DNA from: an uncultured Hellea sp.
Lineage (GTDB): Bacteria > Pseudomonadota > Alphaproteobacteria > Caulobacterales > Maricaulaceae
Assembly (NCBI GenBank): GCA_905477785.1
Contig: CAJQGR010000066.1
Span: 1-40,278, forward strand
Direction: 5' to 3'
Length of the DNA stretch: 40,278 nucleotides
Shown: positions 7,830 to 17,006 of the stretch, one piece after another
Position numbering within the stretch: the stretch's first letter is position 1
How the letters are laid out: each line of letters starts with the position of its first letter
Translations under genes and position numbers: made by a program
Notes under the pieces: model-generated
Database searches by the model: none
What the model was told of the DNA's origin: nothing
What the model saw: the letters and a program-made list of their open reading frames with translations, nothing else

Positions 7830-9236
7830 CTATTTAATAGCTACATAAAATGTACTTCCATTTCGTTCAACTGATAGTGCGAATGGCCCATCTTCACCTT
7901 TTGTAAGTTTATTAAAGCTTGCGAGATCTTGAACATCTTTTCGGTTTACTGACCGAATAACGTCTCCTTTCACAAGCCCAGCTCTTTGAGCTTTCGAACT
8001 TATTTCTACTGCTGAAACATAAACACCTTCACTACCACCTCGTAGATTTAAATCTGTTGGGATATTTGTAAGCGTTGCTCCAGAGAAGGTTTTAGATTCC
8101 GGACTATTATTCATAGCGAGGCTATCTGACTGTTCTTCATTTTCGTCTACTGCCTCAACTTCTATACGTCGTTTTATTTTTCTACCATCACGTAAATAAG
8201 TTATTGTATACCTCTCGCCTGGTTCAACGAGACCAACTGCATTTCTAATGTCAGATGCATCCTTAATAGCTCCCCCATTAAATGAAATAATTATATCATC
8301 ACGTTTAAGACCAGCTCTTTCTGCAGGGCTGTTTTCTACCACTTGGCTAACTAAAGCACCATCGAGTGTTGTCAGCTCTAAGGCTTCTTTGAGTGTTGGG
8401 GTTATATCCCCTATTAAAACGCCAATTCTACCTCGACGAACTTCGCCATAGGAAACCAACTGACGCATAACGGCTTGCACTATATTTGTTGGCACAGCAA
8501 ACCCTATACCTTGATTGCCACCTGATCTTGATATTATAGCAGAGTTTATTCCTATTAGTTCGCCTTTTGAGTTTACTAAAGCTCCTCCGGAATTTCCTGG
8601 GTTTATTGATGCATCAGTTTGAATAAAGTCCTGATATCCATCACCACTTCCATTATCTCTGCCGAGTGCAGATACAATACCTGCGGTTACTGAATGCGAT
8701 AAACCAAAGGGGTTTCCTACTGCGATTACATAATCACCGACTTTTACATCACTTGCTTTAGCTATTTGCAATTCAGCTAATTTTTTAGCGGATACCTTAA
8801 TAAGCGCTATGTCTGTCTTTTTGTCTGTTCCGACAATTTCAGCTTCTAATTGTCTTTTATCTTTGAGCGTTACTATAATTTCATCTGCATCTTCAATTAC
8901 ATGCGCGTTAGTAATAATAAGACCTTCAGAGGCATTTACAATAACACCTGAGCCCAAACCACGTTTTTCTCTTGGCTCATTTGGCATGCGTCCACCGAAA
9001 AAACGTTCAAGTAGTTCTTCATTCCTGTTAGATAATTTGGGAGCTTTAGCTGTACTTCTAACATTGATTGATACTACTGCAGGAGTAATTCTATCCAGAA
9101 GCGGAGCCATGCTTAATACGCCTCTTTCACTATCCATACTCATTGCTGAATTTGAATTTAGAATAGATTGAGAATATCCCTCTTGTGAAATCAGACATCC
9201 AATTAATAATGTAGTTATCAGTAGTTTTTTAGGCAT
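7830..9236 (-). CDS. degQ: Periplasmic serine protease of the DegP/DegQ (HtrA) family
   Basis: A 468-residue envelope quality-control protease. The catalytic triad is visible: His112 in ITNAHVIED, Asp142 in TDIALIK and Ser216 in NPGNSGGAL. Two PDZ domains follow: about 265-365 (with GALVSQVVENSPAERAGLKR) and about 385-468 (with GVYVSAVEISSKAQRAGLVK). This two-PDZ layout is typical of DegP/DegQ/MucD. The N-terminus is a signal sequence. It contains LIGC at 11-14, which fits a lipobox, so the protease might be lipid-anchored rather than free. The alternative is ordinary cleavage near YSQS. An AAGGA ribosome site precedes the ATG. It lies upstream of the EF-hand gene. Confidence 0.93.
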   Translation of the reverse strand: MPKKLLITTLLIGCLISQEGYSQSILNSNSAMSMDSERGVLSMAPLLDRITPAVVSINVRSTAKAPKLSNRNEELLERFFGGRMPNEPREKRGLGSGVIVNASEGLIITNAHVIEDADEIIVTLKDKRQLEAEIVGTDKKTDIALIKVSAKKLAELQIAKASDVKVGDYVIAVGNPFGLSHSVTAGIVSALGRDNGSGDGYQDFIQTDASINPGNSGGALVNSKGELIGINSAIISRSGGNQGIGFAVPTNIVQAVMRQLVSYGEVRRGRIGVLIGDITPTLKEALELTTLDGALVSQVVENSPAERAGLKRDDIIISFNGGAIKDASDIRNAVGLVEPGERYTITYLRDGRKIKRRIEVEAVDENEEQSDSLAMNNSPESKTFSGATLTNIPTDLNLRGGSEGVYVSAVEISSKAQRAGLVKGDVIRSVNRKDVQDLASFNKLTKGEDGPFALSVERNGSTFYVAIK

Positions 9237-9402
9237 AGTCGCTGTCCTTATAAGACCGATTTATATTTTTTGTTATATTTAAGGAAGATTGATTTTGTAT
9301 CAAGAGCAATAAGACTAACCTGTACATCTTTTAATGAAATTCTTTAAACTTAAGGTCAAACCTAATCTTACCAGTGATAGTAGTCTTATTAAAAAAGTGG
9401 GT

Positions 9403-9684
9403 TTATTTTCCGATAATCCAATTAAAATGTTTTATTATAACGCTGTTTGTGAGCCCAGCGGCTGCGTATGGATCGTCTTTTAACCATTGAGTAACTGTAT
9501 TTTTATCTTGAGCTTTCACAATTAACAAGCTCCCTCTCATTATTTCGTTTTCATCAAGCCAAGGTCCTGCAATCAGTAATTCAACTGCACTTTTTGACTT
9601 TAACCAAGCTAAATGGCTCTCGCGTGCCGACTGTCTAATGTGTAAGCTATCAGGCTTGTCTTCACTATAAATAATAAAATCCAA
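9403..9684 (-). CDS. YCII-family protein
   Basis: A 93-residue YCII-like protein, a small ferredoxin-like fold that usually acts as a dimer and is of unknown function. It contains the features expected of the family: DFIIYSEDKPDSLHIRQSAR at the start, HLAWLKS, LLIAGPWLDE, GSLLIVKAQDK and WLKDDPYAAAGL, including the conserved His and Asp. The start is a TTG at 9684, one base after the gpsA stop. GGAG in the last gpsA codons is spaced well for this TTG, and no ATG lies nearby. The tsaD-gpsA-YCII order is common in alphaproteobacteria. Confidence 0.88.
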   Translation of the reverse strand: MDFIIYSEDKPDSLHIRQSARESHLAWLKSKSAVELLIAGPWLDENEIMRGSLLIVKAQDKNTVTQWLKDDPYAAAGLTNSVIIKHFNWIIGK

Positions 9685-9685
9685 T

Positions 9686-10696
9686 TTAAATCTCCGTTGT
9701 TATCTCTCTAGATAAAAGCTGTTTTATGGCTTCATCAACGCCTATTTTCCCAGAAAGAATATGGGACATGGCTGTGCATATTGGCATATCTATTTTTAGT
9801 TTTTTTGCCATGGCTTCTAAAACAGGGGCAGTTGCTACACCTTCAGTTACAGAACTTCGTGATGAAATTATTTCTTTCAGTGTCATGCCTTTGCCAAGGG
9901 ATAATCCGCATGACATATTTCTAGACTGTTCGGATGAACAGGTTAAAACTAGATCTCCTAAACCACATAAGCCACGTAAAGTTTCAGGCTTGCAGCCAAG
10001 GGCCATCCCGAATCGAGTCATTTCAGCATAGCCGCGTGCAATAACGGCAGCATGTGCTGACTTTCCTAAGCCTTTGCCAATAACAATACCGCAAGCAATT
10101 GCGAGAACATTTTTAACAGCTCCACCGACTTCTGTACCTATAAGATCTTCAGTAAGGTATGGCCGGAATGTGGGAGCACCTATTGCTTCAACTAGTTTCT
10201 GACCAATAACTTGATTCTCACAAGCTAAAGTTACGGCTGTGGGTAACCCCCTTGCCACATCGATGGCAAAACTTGGACCGGATAAAACTGCTGCCACGGA
10301 CTTTGGCAATATTTGATTTAGAACTTGAGACATAAAACTGTGTGAAGAAATTTCAACACCTTTAGAGCAGAGTACTATTGGTAGCCCTTCTCTAATAAAA
10401 GGAGAAAATTCTTCTAAAATATTTCTCGTGTGTTGGGCTGGAGCCACAGAAAATATTGCATCCATATCCCCTAAATCTTGAATATTTGATGTTGCAACTA
10501 TATTATCATGCAAATTTATTCCGGGTAAATATTGACTATTTTCTTTTTTTTTATTGATATTAGACACGCATTGGTCTTCATAAGCCCAAAGCAAAGTATC
10601 ACGACCTGCTAAGGCAAGCCTTTGCGCAAGCGCTGTCCCCCATGCACCCCCACCAATAACACCTATTCTTTGATAGACTTGATTAATTTTTTTCAT
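9686..10696 (-). CDS. gpsA: Glycerol-3-phosphate dehydrogenase [NAD(P)+]
   Basis: GpsA makes sn-glycerol 3-phosphate from dihydroxyacetone phosphate for phospholipid synthesis. The 336-residue protein has the Rossmann motif IGVIGGGAWGTALAQ at 12-26, LSGPSFAIDVARGLPTAV in the middle, the catalytic region GTEVGGAVKNVLAIACG with its lysine, and GLGDLVLTCSSEQSRN towards the C-terminus. Its length is normal for the family. The ATG overlaps the tsaD stop by four bases (ATGA), so translation is likely coupled. The YCII gene follows after one base. Confidence 0.97.
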   Translation of the reverse strand: MKKINQVYQRIGVIGGGAWGTALAQRLALAGRDTLLWAYEDQCVSNINKKKENSQYLPGINLHDNIVATSNIQDLGDMDAIFSVAPAQHTRNILEEFSPFIREGLPIVLCSKGVEISSHSFMSQVLNQILPKSVAAVLSGPSFAIDVARGLPTAVTLACENQVIGQKLVEAIGAPTFRPYLTEDLIGTEVGGAVKNVLAIACGIVIGKGLGKSAHAAVIARGYAEMTRFGMALGCKPETLRGLCGLGDLVLTCSSEQSRNMSCGLSLGKGMTLKEIISSRSSVTEGVATAPVLEAMAKKLKIDMPICTAMSHILSGKIGVDEAIKQLLSREITTEI

Positions 10697-11823
10697 GACT
10701 TTGGCCCTTTTTTACCGTACCCACTTTTAGGCTTTTGGTTAGCTGCAATCATATCAAGCGGCCACCTTGGCCTCGCTTTAACTTCAATGCTGTCATAGTT
10801 GCCAATAGCATAGTGCTGTGCTCCAGCTAAAGCAATCATGGCGGCATTATCAGTGCAATATTTGAGAGGGGGCGCAACAAATTTAAAATTTTCGTTCTCA
10901 CATAAAATTTTGAGTGACTCTCTGATTGTAGTATTAGCAGCAACACCACCGGCTACCACAAAATGATGTTTTTTATTAGAATCAATATCTGGATCATCAA
11001 TGAAAATCTTCATTGCCTTTTTGGAGCGATCACTTAGCACATCGCAAACTGCTTCTTGGAAGCTTGCTGCAATATTTGCTTTAGCAGTCTCTGTTTTATT
11101 TGAAGCTTCATATGCACGGGATACAGCTGTTTTTAATCCTGCAAACGAAAAATCCGCATGGTTTTTACCTATTAATGGCCGCGGTAACTCTATAGCTTTT
11201 GAGTCTCCATTTTTTGCAAGCTGTTCAACCTTTGGCCCGCCTGGAAACCCAAGTTTCATAACCTTTGCTGTCTTATCGAATGCTTCACCGGCCGCATCGT
11301 CTAATGTACTCCCAATTCTTCTGTAGTTACTGAGTCCTTTTACAGATAACAATTGGGTATGACCTCCAGAAACAAGTAATAGTAGATATGGAAAAGGACA
11401 GTATTCAGAAAGGCTTGGAGAAAGCGCATGTCCTTCCAGATGATTAACGGCTATTAAAGGTATACTTAAAGACATGGAAATACCCTTGGCGGCCATTAGT
11501 CCGGTAATCACCCCACCGATAAGCCCTGGGCCAGCAGTTGCTGCTATTGCATTCAAATCGGTATAATTTATATTGGCTTTTTGAATAGCATTTTCGATTA
11601 CACCTTCAATTTTTAACAAATGTGCCCTTGCTGCTATTTCTGGAACAACACCTCCATAGGGGGCGTGCTCATCATTTTGACTGGCGATAATAGAAGATAA
11701 AACTTTTATTGGCTTGCCTTCTTCCCATAATACAACAGAAGCAGCTGTTTCATCACAGCTACTTTCTATGCCCAGAATAAGTGCTTTCTCTTGGACAGGG
11801 TATTTCAAAGGCGTTAGGGTCAT
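10693..11823 (-). CDS. tsaD: tRNA N6-adenosine threonylcarbamoyltransferase
   Basis: TsaD transfers the threonylcarbamoyl group to A37 of ANN-decoding tRNAs (t6A), working with TsaB, TsaC and TsaE, none of which is in this window. Visible motifs are ILGIESSCDETAASVV at the start, AATAGPGLIGGV, the metal-binding HLEGH (His128 and His132 from the ATG used here), LLVSGGHTQL, and FVVAGGVAANTTIRESL near the C-terminus. A GTG at 11832 is an alternative start three codons earlier. Neither start has a clear ribosome site, so the ATG at 11823 is a choice, not a demonstration. Only 26 bases separate it from the divergent hemC. Confidence 0.96.
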   Translation of the reverse strand: MTLTPLKYPVQEKALILGIESSCDETAASVVLWEEGKPIKVLSSIIASQNDEHAPYGGVVPEIAARAHLLKIEGVIENAIQKANINYTDLNAIAATAGPGLIGGVITGLMAAKGISMSLSIPLIAVNHLEGHALSPSLSEYCPFPYLLLLVSGGHTQLLSVKGLSNYRRIGSTLDDAAGEAFDKTAKVMKLGFPGGPKVEQLAKNGDSKAIELPRPLIGKNHADFSFAGLKTAVSRAYEASNKTETAKANIAASFQEAVCDVLSDRSKKAMKIFIDDPDIDSNKKHHFVVAGGVAANTTIRESLKILCENENFKFVAPPLKYCTDNAAMIALAGAQHYAIGNYDSIEVKARPRWPLDMIAANQKPKSGYGKKGPKS

Positions 11824-11849
11824 AAATATCACATAGGGAGTATTTAGTC

Positions 11850-12758
11850 GTGATGCAACGTAAGCTTATTATCGGAACAAGAGGTTCGCCATTGGCTCTT
11901 TATCAAGCTAATTTAGTCAAAGGCCTTCTTGACCATGATTCTGTGATTAAAATTTTTAAAACATCTGGAGATAGGATATCTGGCGATTTGAAAGAGTTTG
12001 GAGGCAAAGGGTTATTTACAAAAGAGTTAGAAGCGGCATTAATTAATCGTGATATTGATTTAGCTGTACACTCGATGAAAGACGTTCCAACATCTAGCCA
12101 AGAAGGCTTAAGCATAGAGGCGGTGTTAAAAAGAGAAGACCCTCGAGATGCATTTATATCCAATAAAGTATCTAAGCTTATTGATTTGCCATATAAAGCT
12201 ATCGTAGGAACAGCTTCGATACGCCGCCGAGCTCAGTTAAGTGCGATGCGGCCTGATATTAAATTTACATTGCTAAGAGGTAATGTGGGCACACGTATCA
12301 ATAAACTTAAGAATGGAGATTGTGATGCTACCTTCCTTGCTATCTCAGGCCTAAACCGCCTTGGCAAACAAAAATTAATAACTGAAGCTATAGAATCTAA
12401 TATTATGTTATCTGCTCCAGCACAGGGAGCAATAGGTATAGAAATTCGCAAGTCAGATTTAGAAATAAAGAAAATAATTTCATCTCTTAATCACTATGAA
12501 ACAGAGGTCTCCATTGCAGCTGAGAGGTCTTTTTTAAGAGCACTTGACGGCTCGTGTAAAACTCCAATTGCTGCTCTTGCAAACTACAAAGATAAAATTC
12601 TTAATTTCCGAGGGGAAGTTATTTCTAAGGATGGAACTTTAGCTTTTTCACGTAAGGTCAAACAAAGAATATTAAGTGTTAATGATGCTATTTCTTTAGG
12701 GTATGAATTAGGAATTGAATTGCGTGAAGAAATTGGAGATAAAATTCTTTGGGATTGA
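11850..12758 (+). CDS. hemC: Porphobilinogen deaminase (hydroxymethylbilane synthase)
   Basis: HemC joins four porphobilinogens into hydroxymethylbilane for haem and other tetrapyrroles. The 302-residue protein has IIGTRGSPLALYQANLV at the start, DLAVHSMKDVPTS, GTASIRRRAQL, LRGNVGTRINKL and the dipyrromethane-cofactor cysteine Cys236 in ALDGSCKTPIAA. The GTG at 11850 is preceded by AGGGAG with 9-base spacing. The next codon is ATG (11853), a possible alternative with 12-base spacing. It is the first gene of a hemC-hemD-hemY run. Its promoter must lie within the 5' part of tsaD because the intergenic gap is so short. Confidence 0.97.
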   Translation: MMQRKLIIGTRGSPLALYQANLVKGLLDHDSVIKIFKTSGDRISGDLKEFGGKGLFTKELEAALINRDIDLAVHSMKDVPTSSQEGLSIEAVLKREDPRDAFISNKVSKLIDLPYKAIVGTASIRRRAQLSAMRPDIKFTLLRGNVGTRINKLKNGDCDATFLAISGLNRLGKQKLITEAIESNIMLSAPAQGAIGIEIRKSDLEIKKIISSLNHYETEVSIAAERSFLRALDGSCKTPIAALANYKDKILNFRGEVISKDGTLAFSRKVKQRILSVNDAISLGYELGIELREEIGDKILWD

Positions 12759-12765
12759 ATAAGAA

Positions 12766-13467
12766 ATGCTAAAAAGATCAAAACCAGTAGTTTGGGTTAC
12801 CAGGTCGCTGCCTGCAGCAAATAGAAGTGCAAAAAATTGGTCATGCGCTGGATTTAACCCAATCATCTTTCCATTACTCGAGATATCAAAACCTCTTATT
12901 GAACCAAATATACCATCAAAAGAAGGAATATTAGTTTTTACTTCAGGTAACGCTGTTAGAGCTTTTTCTGAAAGGACAACAGATAGGGATTGGAAAGTTG
13001 TAACTGTTGGTAAAGAGACACAACGCTTAGCAAGTAAATTTGGATTTAAAAGTCCGCTAACTGCAAACGGAGACTCGAGAGATGTTAAGAATTTAATTTT
13101 AAATAATTTTAGTAAACATAACAAAATCTATCATTGCAGCGGTAATAATTTACAAGGATCCCTTGTTAAAGATTTGCTTCAGAATGGTTATCATGCCGAA
13201 AGGTTAATATACTATCGCTCTGCACCTATTAATGTTAGACCTTCGATTAATATAAATGAAGTAGACTATTTAATTCTATATTCTCCTTTAGCGGCGGGAA
13301 CGCTTAATAAATACAAATTAAACCTTTCGGGCGTAACAGTTATCTCTATCAGTCAAGCAACAGAAAATGCTATGGGTTGTCTGGAAGGCGTAATACACAA
13401 AGTTTCAGAAAAGCCCCATGAACTTGCAATGATAGATTTGGTGAAAAATTTAGAGGTTGATAGATGA
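12766..13467 (+). CDS. hemD: Uroporphyrinogen-III synthase
   Basis: HemD closes hydroxymethylbilane to uroporphyrinogen III with ring-D inversion. The sequence is divergent, as usual in this family, but has the typical layout. It has VVWVTRSLPAANRSAKNW at the start, GILVFTSGNAVRAFSER, VVTVGKETQRLASKFGF, a middle Y-H-C-S-G-N segment followed by LVKDLLQNGYHAERLIYYRS, and DYLILYSPLAAGTLNKY. Length (233) is normal. It begins seven bases after hemC, and its stop overlaps the hemY start by four bases (13464-13467). Confidence 0.9.
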   Translation: MLKRSKPVVWVTRSLPAANRSAKNWSCAGFNPIIFPLLEISKPLIEPNIPSKEGILVFTSGNAVRAFSERTTDRDWKVVTVGKETQRLASKFGFKSPLTANGDSRDVKNLILNNFSKHNKIYHCSGNNLQGSLVKDLLQNGYHAERLIYYRSAPINVRPSININEVDYLILYSPLAAGTLNKYKLNLSGVTVISISQATENAMGCLEGVIHKVSEKPHELAMIDLVKNLEVDR

Positions 13468-14978
13468 TTAGATATTTAAATATTATTTCAATTCTTTTAT
13501 TAGTTTTATCAGCTGCGCTAATATTTTTAGGCGGATTGCCACATCTAATTTTTCTTATGCCCTTAAACAATGAGTCTTTGGTATTTCACTCTATATATGC
13601 TTCACCAGAGGCTATAACAGGTATGATTTTTGCTGGTTTTGGTTTTCTAGCAATTATATTTTCAATTGCACTACATATTCGAAGGTTATTAGCAAATAAT
13701 CTTCTTTTTGAGAGTTTGGATGATAAGGGTCAAATTATTAATACGCTTAGAGCATTGTTAGTTGCTACGGCTGAGGGAAATATATCAAATGTAAGAAAGC
13801 GTACAAAAAAGTTGGGAAGTTCATCAGTTCCTAACGGGTTAAGCTGCTTCATTAGCGCTAAAGCAGCAGAGGTGTGTGGTGATTTTGAGGGAGCGATCAA
13901 ACACTACAAAGCCATGCTTTTGGACCGTGATTACTTATCTTTAGCTCAACGCGGTCTAGCGGAACAATATTTTACTATCACTGATTACTCAAGAGCACTT
14001 AAGTATGCTAAAGATGCAATCAATAAAAATAAGAGTTCTTATTGGGCGTATCACATAATATTTCAATGTCATGTGTCTCGAACAGAGTGGTCTAAAGCAC
14101 TGAAAACATTGGCTGAGGTAGAACAAAGTAAATACTTTGACTTCAAAGCTATTTATCGATATAGAGCAGCGCTCCTTTCAGCTGAAGTCGTTAAATTAGG
14201 TAAGCTAAAAAAAGCAGAGGAAGCTTTTCATGCTGCATCTGAATCCTATAAATATGCGCCGGATTTTCCACCTGCTGTGGTAAATTATTCCCAATTATTA
14301 ATTGCAAGAAAAGAATTTAAAAAAGCAGCTAAAGTTATTAAAAACTCTTGGAAAAAAAATCCGCACCCGGTTTATGCAATTATTTATCGTAATTTATTAA
14401 AAGAGGGTGAAATAAAAAATAAGGAAAAGTATTTTACTGATTTAATAAAGTCTAACCCCAAACACTATGAAACCCAAATGTTTAAGGCTGAGCAATTTTT
14501 GAATTCAGGAAATGGTGATAATGCACTAAAACTATTATCCCCTTATTTATCAACGGATGGAGTTAATGCAAGGGTATGTATACTAGCAGCTAATGCTGAA
14601 GCATTAAGACAAAATAATTTAGAGGCTTTAGAGTGGTTGCAAACAGCAGTTACTGCTCCAAAGGACTTTAACTGGTCTGACATTAGTCCCGAAGGAATTG
14701 CATTTGATTACACAGAAGAAGAATGGATACGACTTATAAATGTATTCGGAAAAAAAGCAGAATTTATACATCCTAGGTATGAAAAAGGTGAAAAAACATT
14801 GTTGCCTATAAGTGTCGTAAATTCACCCATATTAAATAAAAAAAAGGTAACAAATAAAAAACTAAAATCTCTCTTTAAGGAGGGTAAGCATCAGGAAGAG
14901 AAGTTTGAAATACTAATTCCTAATGGACTAGCGGAAAGACTTGAGAGTCTTCTTGAGCCATCAAAAAAACCTAAATAA
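13464..14978 (+). CDS. hemY: HemY-like inner-membrane TPR protein
   Basis: A 504-residue protein with two N-terminal membrane helices (about 5-33 and 50-72) and a long helical TPR-rich part. It matches the proteobacterial 'HemY' of hem operons, which is not protoporphyrinogen oxidase and whose biochemical role is unclear. TPR-like stretches include GDFEGAIKHYKAMLLDRDYL, ITDYSRALKYAKDAINKN, and the segment around LIARKEFKKAAKVIKNSW. The C-terminus is lysine-rich and loses similarity. Its ATG overlaps the hemD stop. In many alphaproteobacteria a mitofilin-like (Mic60/COG4223) gene sits between hemD and hemY. Here there is none. Confidence 0.88.
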   Translation: MIRYLNIISILLLVLSAALIFLGGLPHLIFLMPLNNESLVFHSIYASPEAITGMIFAGFGFLAIIFSIALHIRRLLANNLLFESLDDKGQIINTLRALLVATAEGNISNVRKRTKKLGSSSVPNGLSCFISAKAAEVCGDFEGAIKHYKAMLLDRDYLSLAQRGLAEQYFTITDYSRALKYAKDAINKNKSSYWAYHIIFQCHVSRTEWSKALKTLAEVEQSKYFDFKAIYRYRAALLSAEVVKLGKLKKAEEAFHAASESYKYAPDFPPAVVNYSQLLIARKEFKKAAKVIKNSWKKNPHPVYAIIYRNLLKEGEIKNKEKYFTDLIKSNPKHYETQMFKAEQFLNSGNGDNALKLLSPYLSTDGVNARVCILAANAEALRQNNLEALEWLQTAVTAPKDFNWSDISPEGIAFDYTEEEWIRLINVFGKKAEFIHPRYEKGEKTLLPISVVNSPILNKKKVTNKKLKSLFKEGKHQEEKFEILIPNGLAERLESLLEPSKKPK

Positions 14979-15002
14979 ATTAGTCAAAGGTACGGAGATA
15001 TA

Positions 15003-16415
15003 ATGACAGCGATATTTGTTAAGCAGGATGAAATTACTGCTAGTATTAATGTAATACCAATTTATGTGGTAAGAGATAATGAATGGGCTAAATTTAAATG
15101 CTCTTTATCAGATTCCCATAAAAAGTTTTCTGAGGTTCAAAAATTTTCTGCAAAAAAAAACCAAAAGCTTTGCTTAACAAATTCTGACGGCGAGATTTTA
15201 TCCGTAATATTTGGAGCAGGTTTAAAAAGCACTGATGATCTTGGAGCCATGCGTGCAGGGGGGCTTTCTGCTTCACTCCCATCTGGTTTCTATAAATTTT
15301 CATTGCTACCAAAGGATTGGAGTCAAAATTTAGCAAGTGTTGGCTGGGGAGCTGGCGCTTACAAGTTTGAAGAATATTTGCCTACCGAAACCATTTTCCC
15401 AACCTTAGTGATAGACCAATACGATAAAATAGAAGAAATAAAATCTACAGTTGATGCTATTCATTTGTGCAGAGATTTAATTAATACCCCAGCCAATGAT
15501 ATGGGTCCTGATGCTCTTGGTAAAATTGTTGCAAAAACTGCTGAGTTTTATGATGCAAATATTAAAGTTACTAAAGGGAAAGAATTAATAACAGAAAGGT
15601 ACCCTATGGTTCATGCAGTGGGAAGAGCAGCGCATGAAGAGCCAATGTTAGTTGAGTTTGAATGGGGTGAGACCTCTCATCCGCGCTTGGCTATAGTTGG
15701 TAAGGGCATCACATTCGATACAGGAGGCTTAAATATCAAAAGTGCTGCAGGGGCAAAAATAATGAAAAAAGATATGGGCGGCGCGGCTCATGCTCTAGCA
15801 CTTTCAAAAATGATTATGGCCAATAATCTTCCTATAAGACTGCATTGTTTAATTGCAATTGCAGAAAATTCAATTTCAGCTGGCGCCTACAGGCCTGGGG
15901 ACATATTGACTTCCCGTTCAGGGTTAACTGTCGAAATTGATAACACTGATGCTGAGGGAAGGTTAGTTTTGGCTGATGCATTGACAAAAGCATCAGAATT
16001 AAAACCAAATTTAATTATGGACTTTGCCACTTTAACAGGAGCTGCTCGCGTGGCATTAGGACCAACTTTACCTCCGTTTTATTGCAACCGAGAGGCTCCA
16101 GTTTCTTCAGTTTTAGAGCATTCTAAGAAACAACAAGATCCAATATGGCATATGCCACTCTGGCAGCAGTATAATAAAATGTTAAGTTCCCCAATTGCTG
16201 ATATGAAAAATGCAGGAGGAGGTTTCGCTGGTTCAATTACTGCTGCTTTATTTCTAGAAAGGTTTGTTAATGATCAGCCTTGGATGCATTTTGATGTTTA
16301 TGGCTGGTGTCCAACATCATACCCTGGCCATCCAAAAGGAGGGGATATGTTTGCAGTTAGAAGTTTGTATCATTGGTTAAAAGCTGGAGGTTTAAATAGC
16401 AATCTAGCAATTTGA
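15003..16415 (+). CDS. Leucyl aminopeptidase family protein (M17)
   Basis: A cytosolic metallo-aminopeptidase of family M17, 470 residues. The C-terminal catalytic domain shows the metal and active-site residues: Lys234 and Asp239 in VGKGITFDTGGL, Lys246, Asp257 in KKDMGGAAHAL, and NTDAEGR (314-320) followed by LVLADAL. The N-terminal half is the variable regulatory domain. A GGAG ribosome site precedes the ATG. It lies 24 bases after hemY on the same strand. A MarR regulator and an NlpC/P60 hydrolase follow, a grouping I recall from other alphaproteobacteria that points to peptide or cell-wall peptide turnover. Between pepA and pepB naming I would not choose. Confidence 0.94.
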   Translation: MTAIFVKQDEITASINVIPIYVVRDNEWAKFKCSLSDSHKKFSEVQKFSAKKNQKLCLTNSDGEILSVIFGAGLKSTDDLGAMRAGGLSASLPSGFYKFSLLPKDWSQNLASVGWGAGAYKFEEYLPTETIFPTLVIDQYDKIEEIKSTVDAIHLCRDLINTPANDMGPDALGKIVAKTAEFYDANIKVTKGKELITERYPMVHAVGRAAHEEPMLVEFEWGETSHPRLAIVGKGITFDTGGLNIKSAAGAKIMKKDMGGAAHALALSKMIMANNLPIRLHCLIAIAENSISAGAYRPGDILTSRSGLTVEIDNTDAEGRLVLADALTKASELKPNLIMDFATLTGAARVALGPTLPPFYCNREAPVSSVLEHSKKQQDPIWHMPLWQQYNKMLSSPIADMKNAGGGFAGSITAALFLERFVNDQPWMHFDVYGWCPTSYPGHPKGGDMFAVRSLYHWLKAGGLNSNLAI

Positions 16416-16625
16416 ATAAAGATTATTTGATATGCGCTATGCTATTTTAATAAAAATTATTATCAATTCAGCAACTAATGTATAATTTTATAAAAAAAAT
16501 ATATAATTATTTCTGTTGCTTATCAAAATCTTGAGTCAGTTATAAAAATTCTGTCTTGACCAAAGAATCATTGCTGTGCGAGTCTCTTATTAAGTGATTT
16601 GTTTTAATGAGAGGCACATCAGTAA

Positions 16626-17006
16626 ATGCAAAGTTTGACGACTATAGCTAAAGCTAAACGAAGTGATGCTTTAGCTATTTGGCATAGGGTTACTTTGGAG
16701 ACAGTTTTGTCTAATGGACCAGATTTATCATCTCGACAGCTTGCTGTGTTAATGACAATATATTTAGATAATTCCAACCAAACAGTAAAATCACTATCAA
16801 AAAAATTAAATGTAACAAAGGCAGTAATATCGCGTGCACTTGACACTCTAACTAAATATGGATTTGTTAAAAGGGCTTCAGACCCAAGAGACCGACGCTC
16901 TATAATTGTAACGCGTACTTCTGGTGGCATATTATATTTGCAACATTTTGCAGATATTATTCAATCTGAGATAAAATTGAATAATTTTTCTTCTGCGGCT
17001 GCTTAG
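16626..17006 (+). CDS. MarR-type transcriptional regulator
   Basis: A 126-residue winged-helix regulator. The recognition region is visible at about 55-75 (NQTVKSLSKKLNVTKAVISR), followed by ALDTLTKYGFVKRASDPRDR. The last part is the MarR wing, with the conserved D-x-R-D-R and the following strand SIIVTRT. The upstream dimerisation helix starts near DALAIWHRVTLETVL. The 210-base non-coding stretch before it (16416-16625) is AT-rich with no obvious gene and should carry its promoter. Its TAG shares its last base with the GTG of the NlpC/P60 gene, so the two are probably translated together. Its target and ligand are unknown. Confidence 0.87.
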   Translation: MQSLTTIAKAKRSDALAIWHRVTLETVLSNGPDLSSRQLAVLMTIYLDNSNQTVKSLSKKLNVTKAVISRALDTLTKYGFVKRASDPRDRRSIIVTRTSGGILYLQHFADIIQSEIKLNNFSSAAA

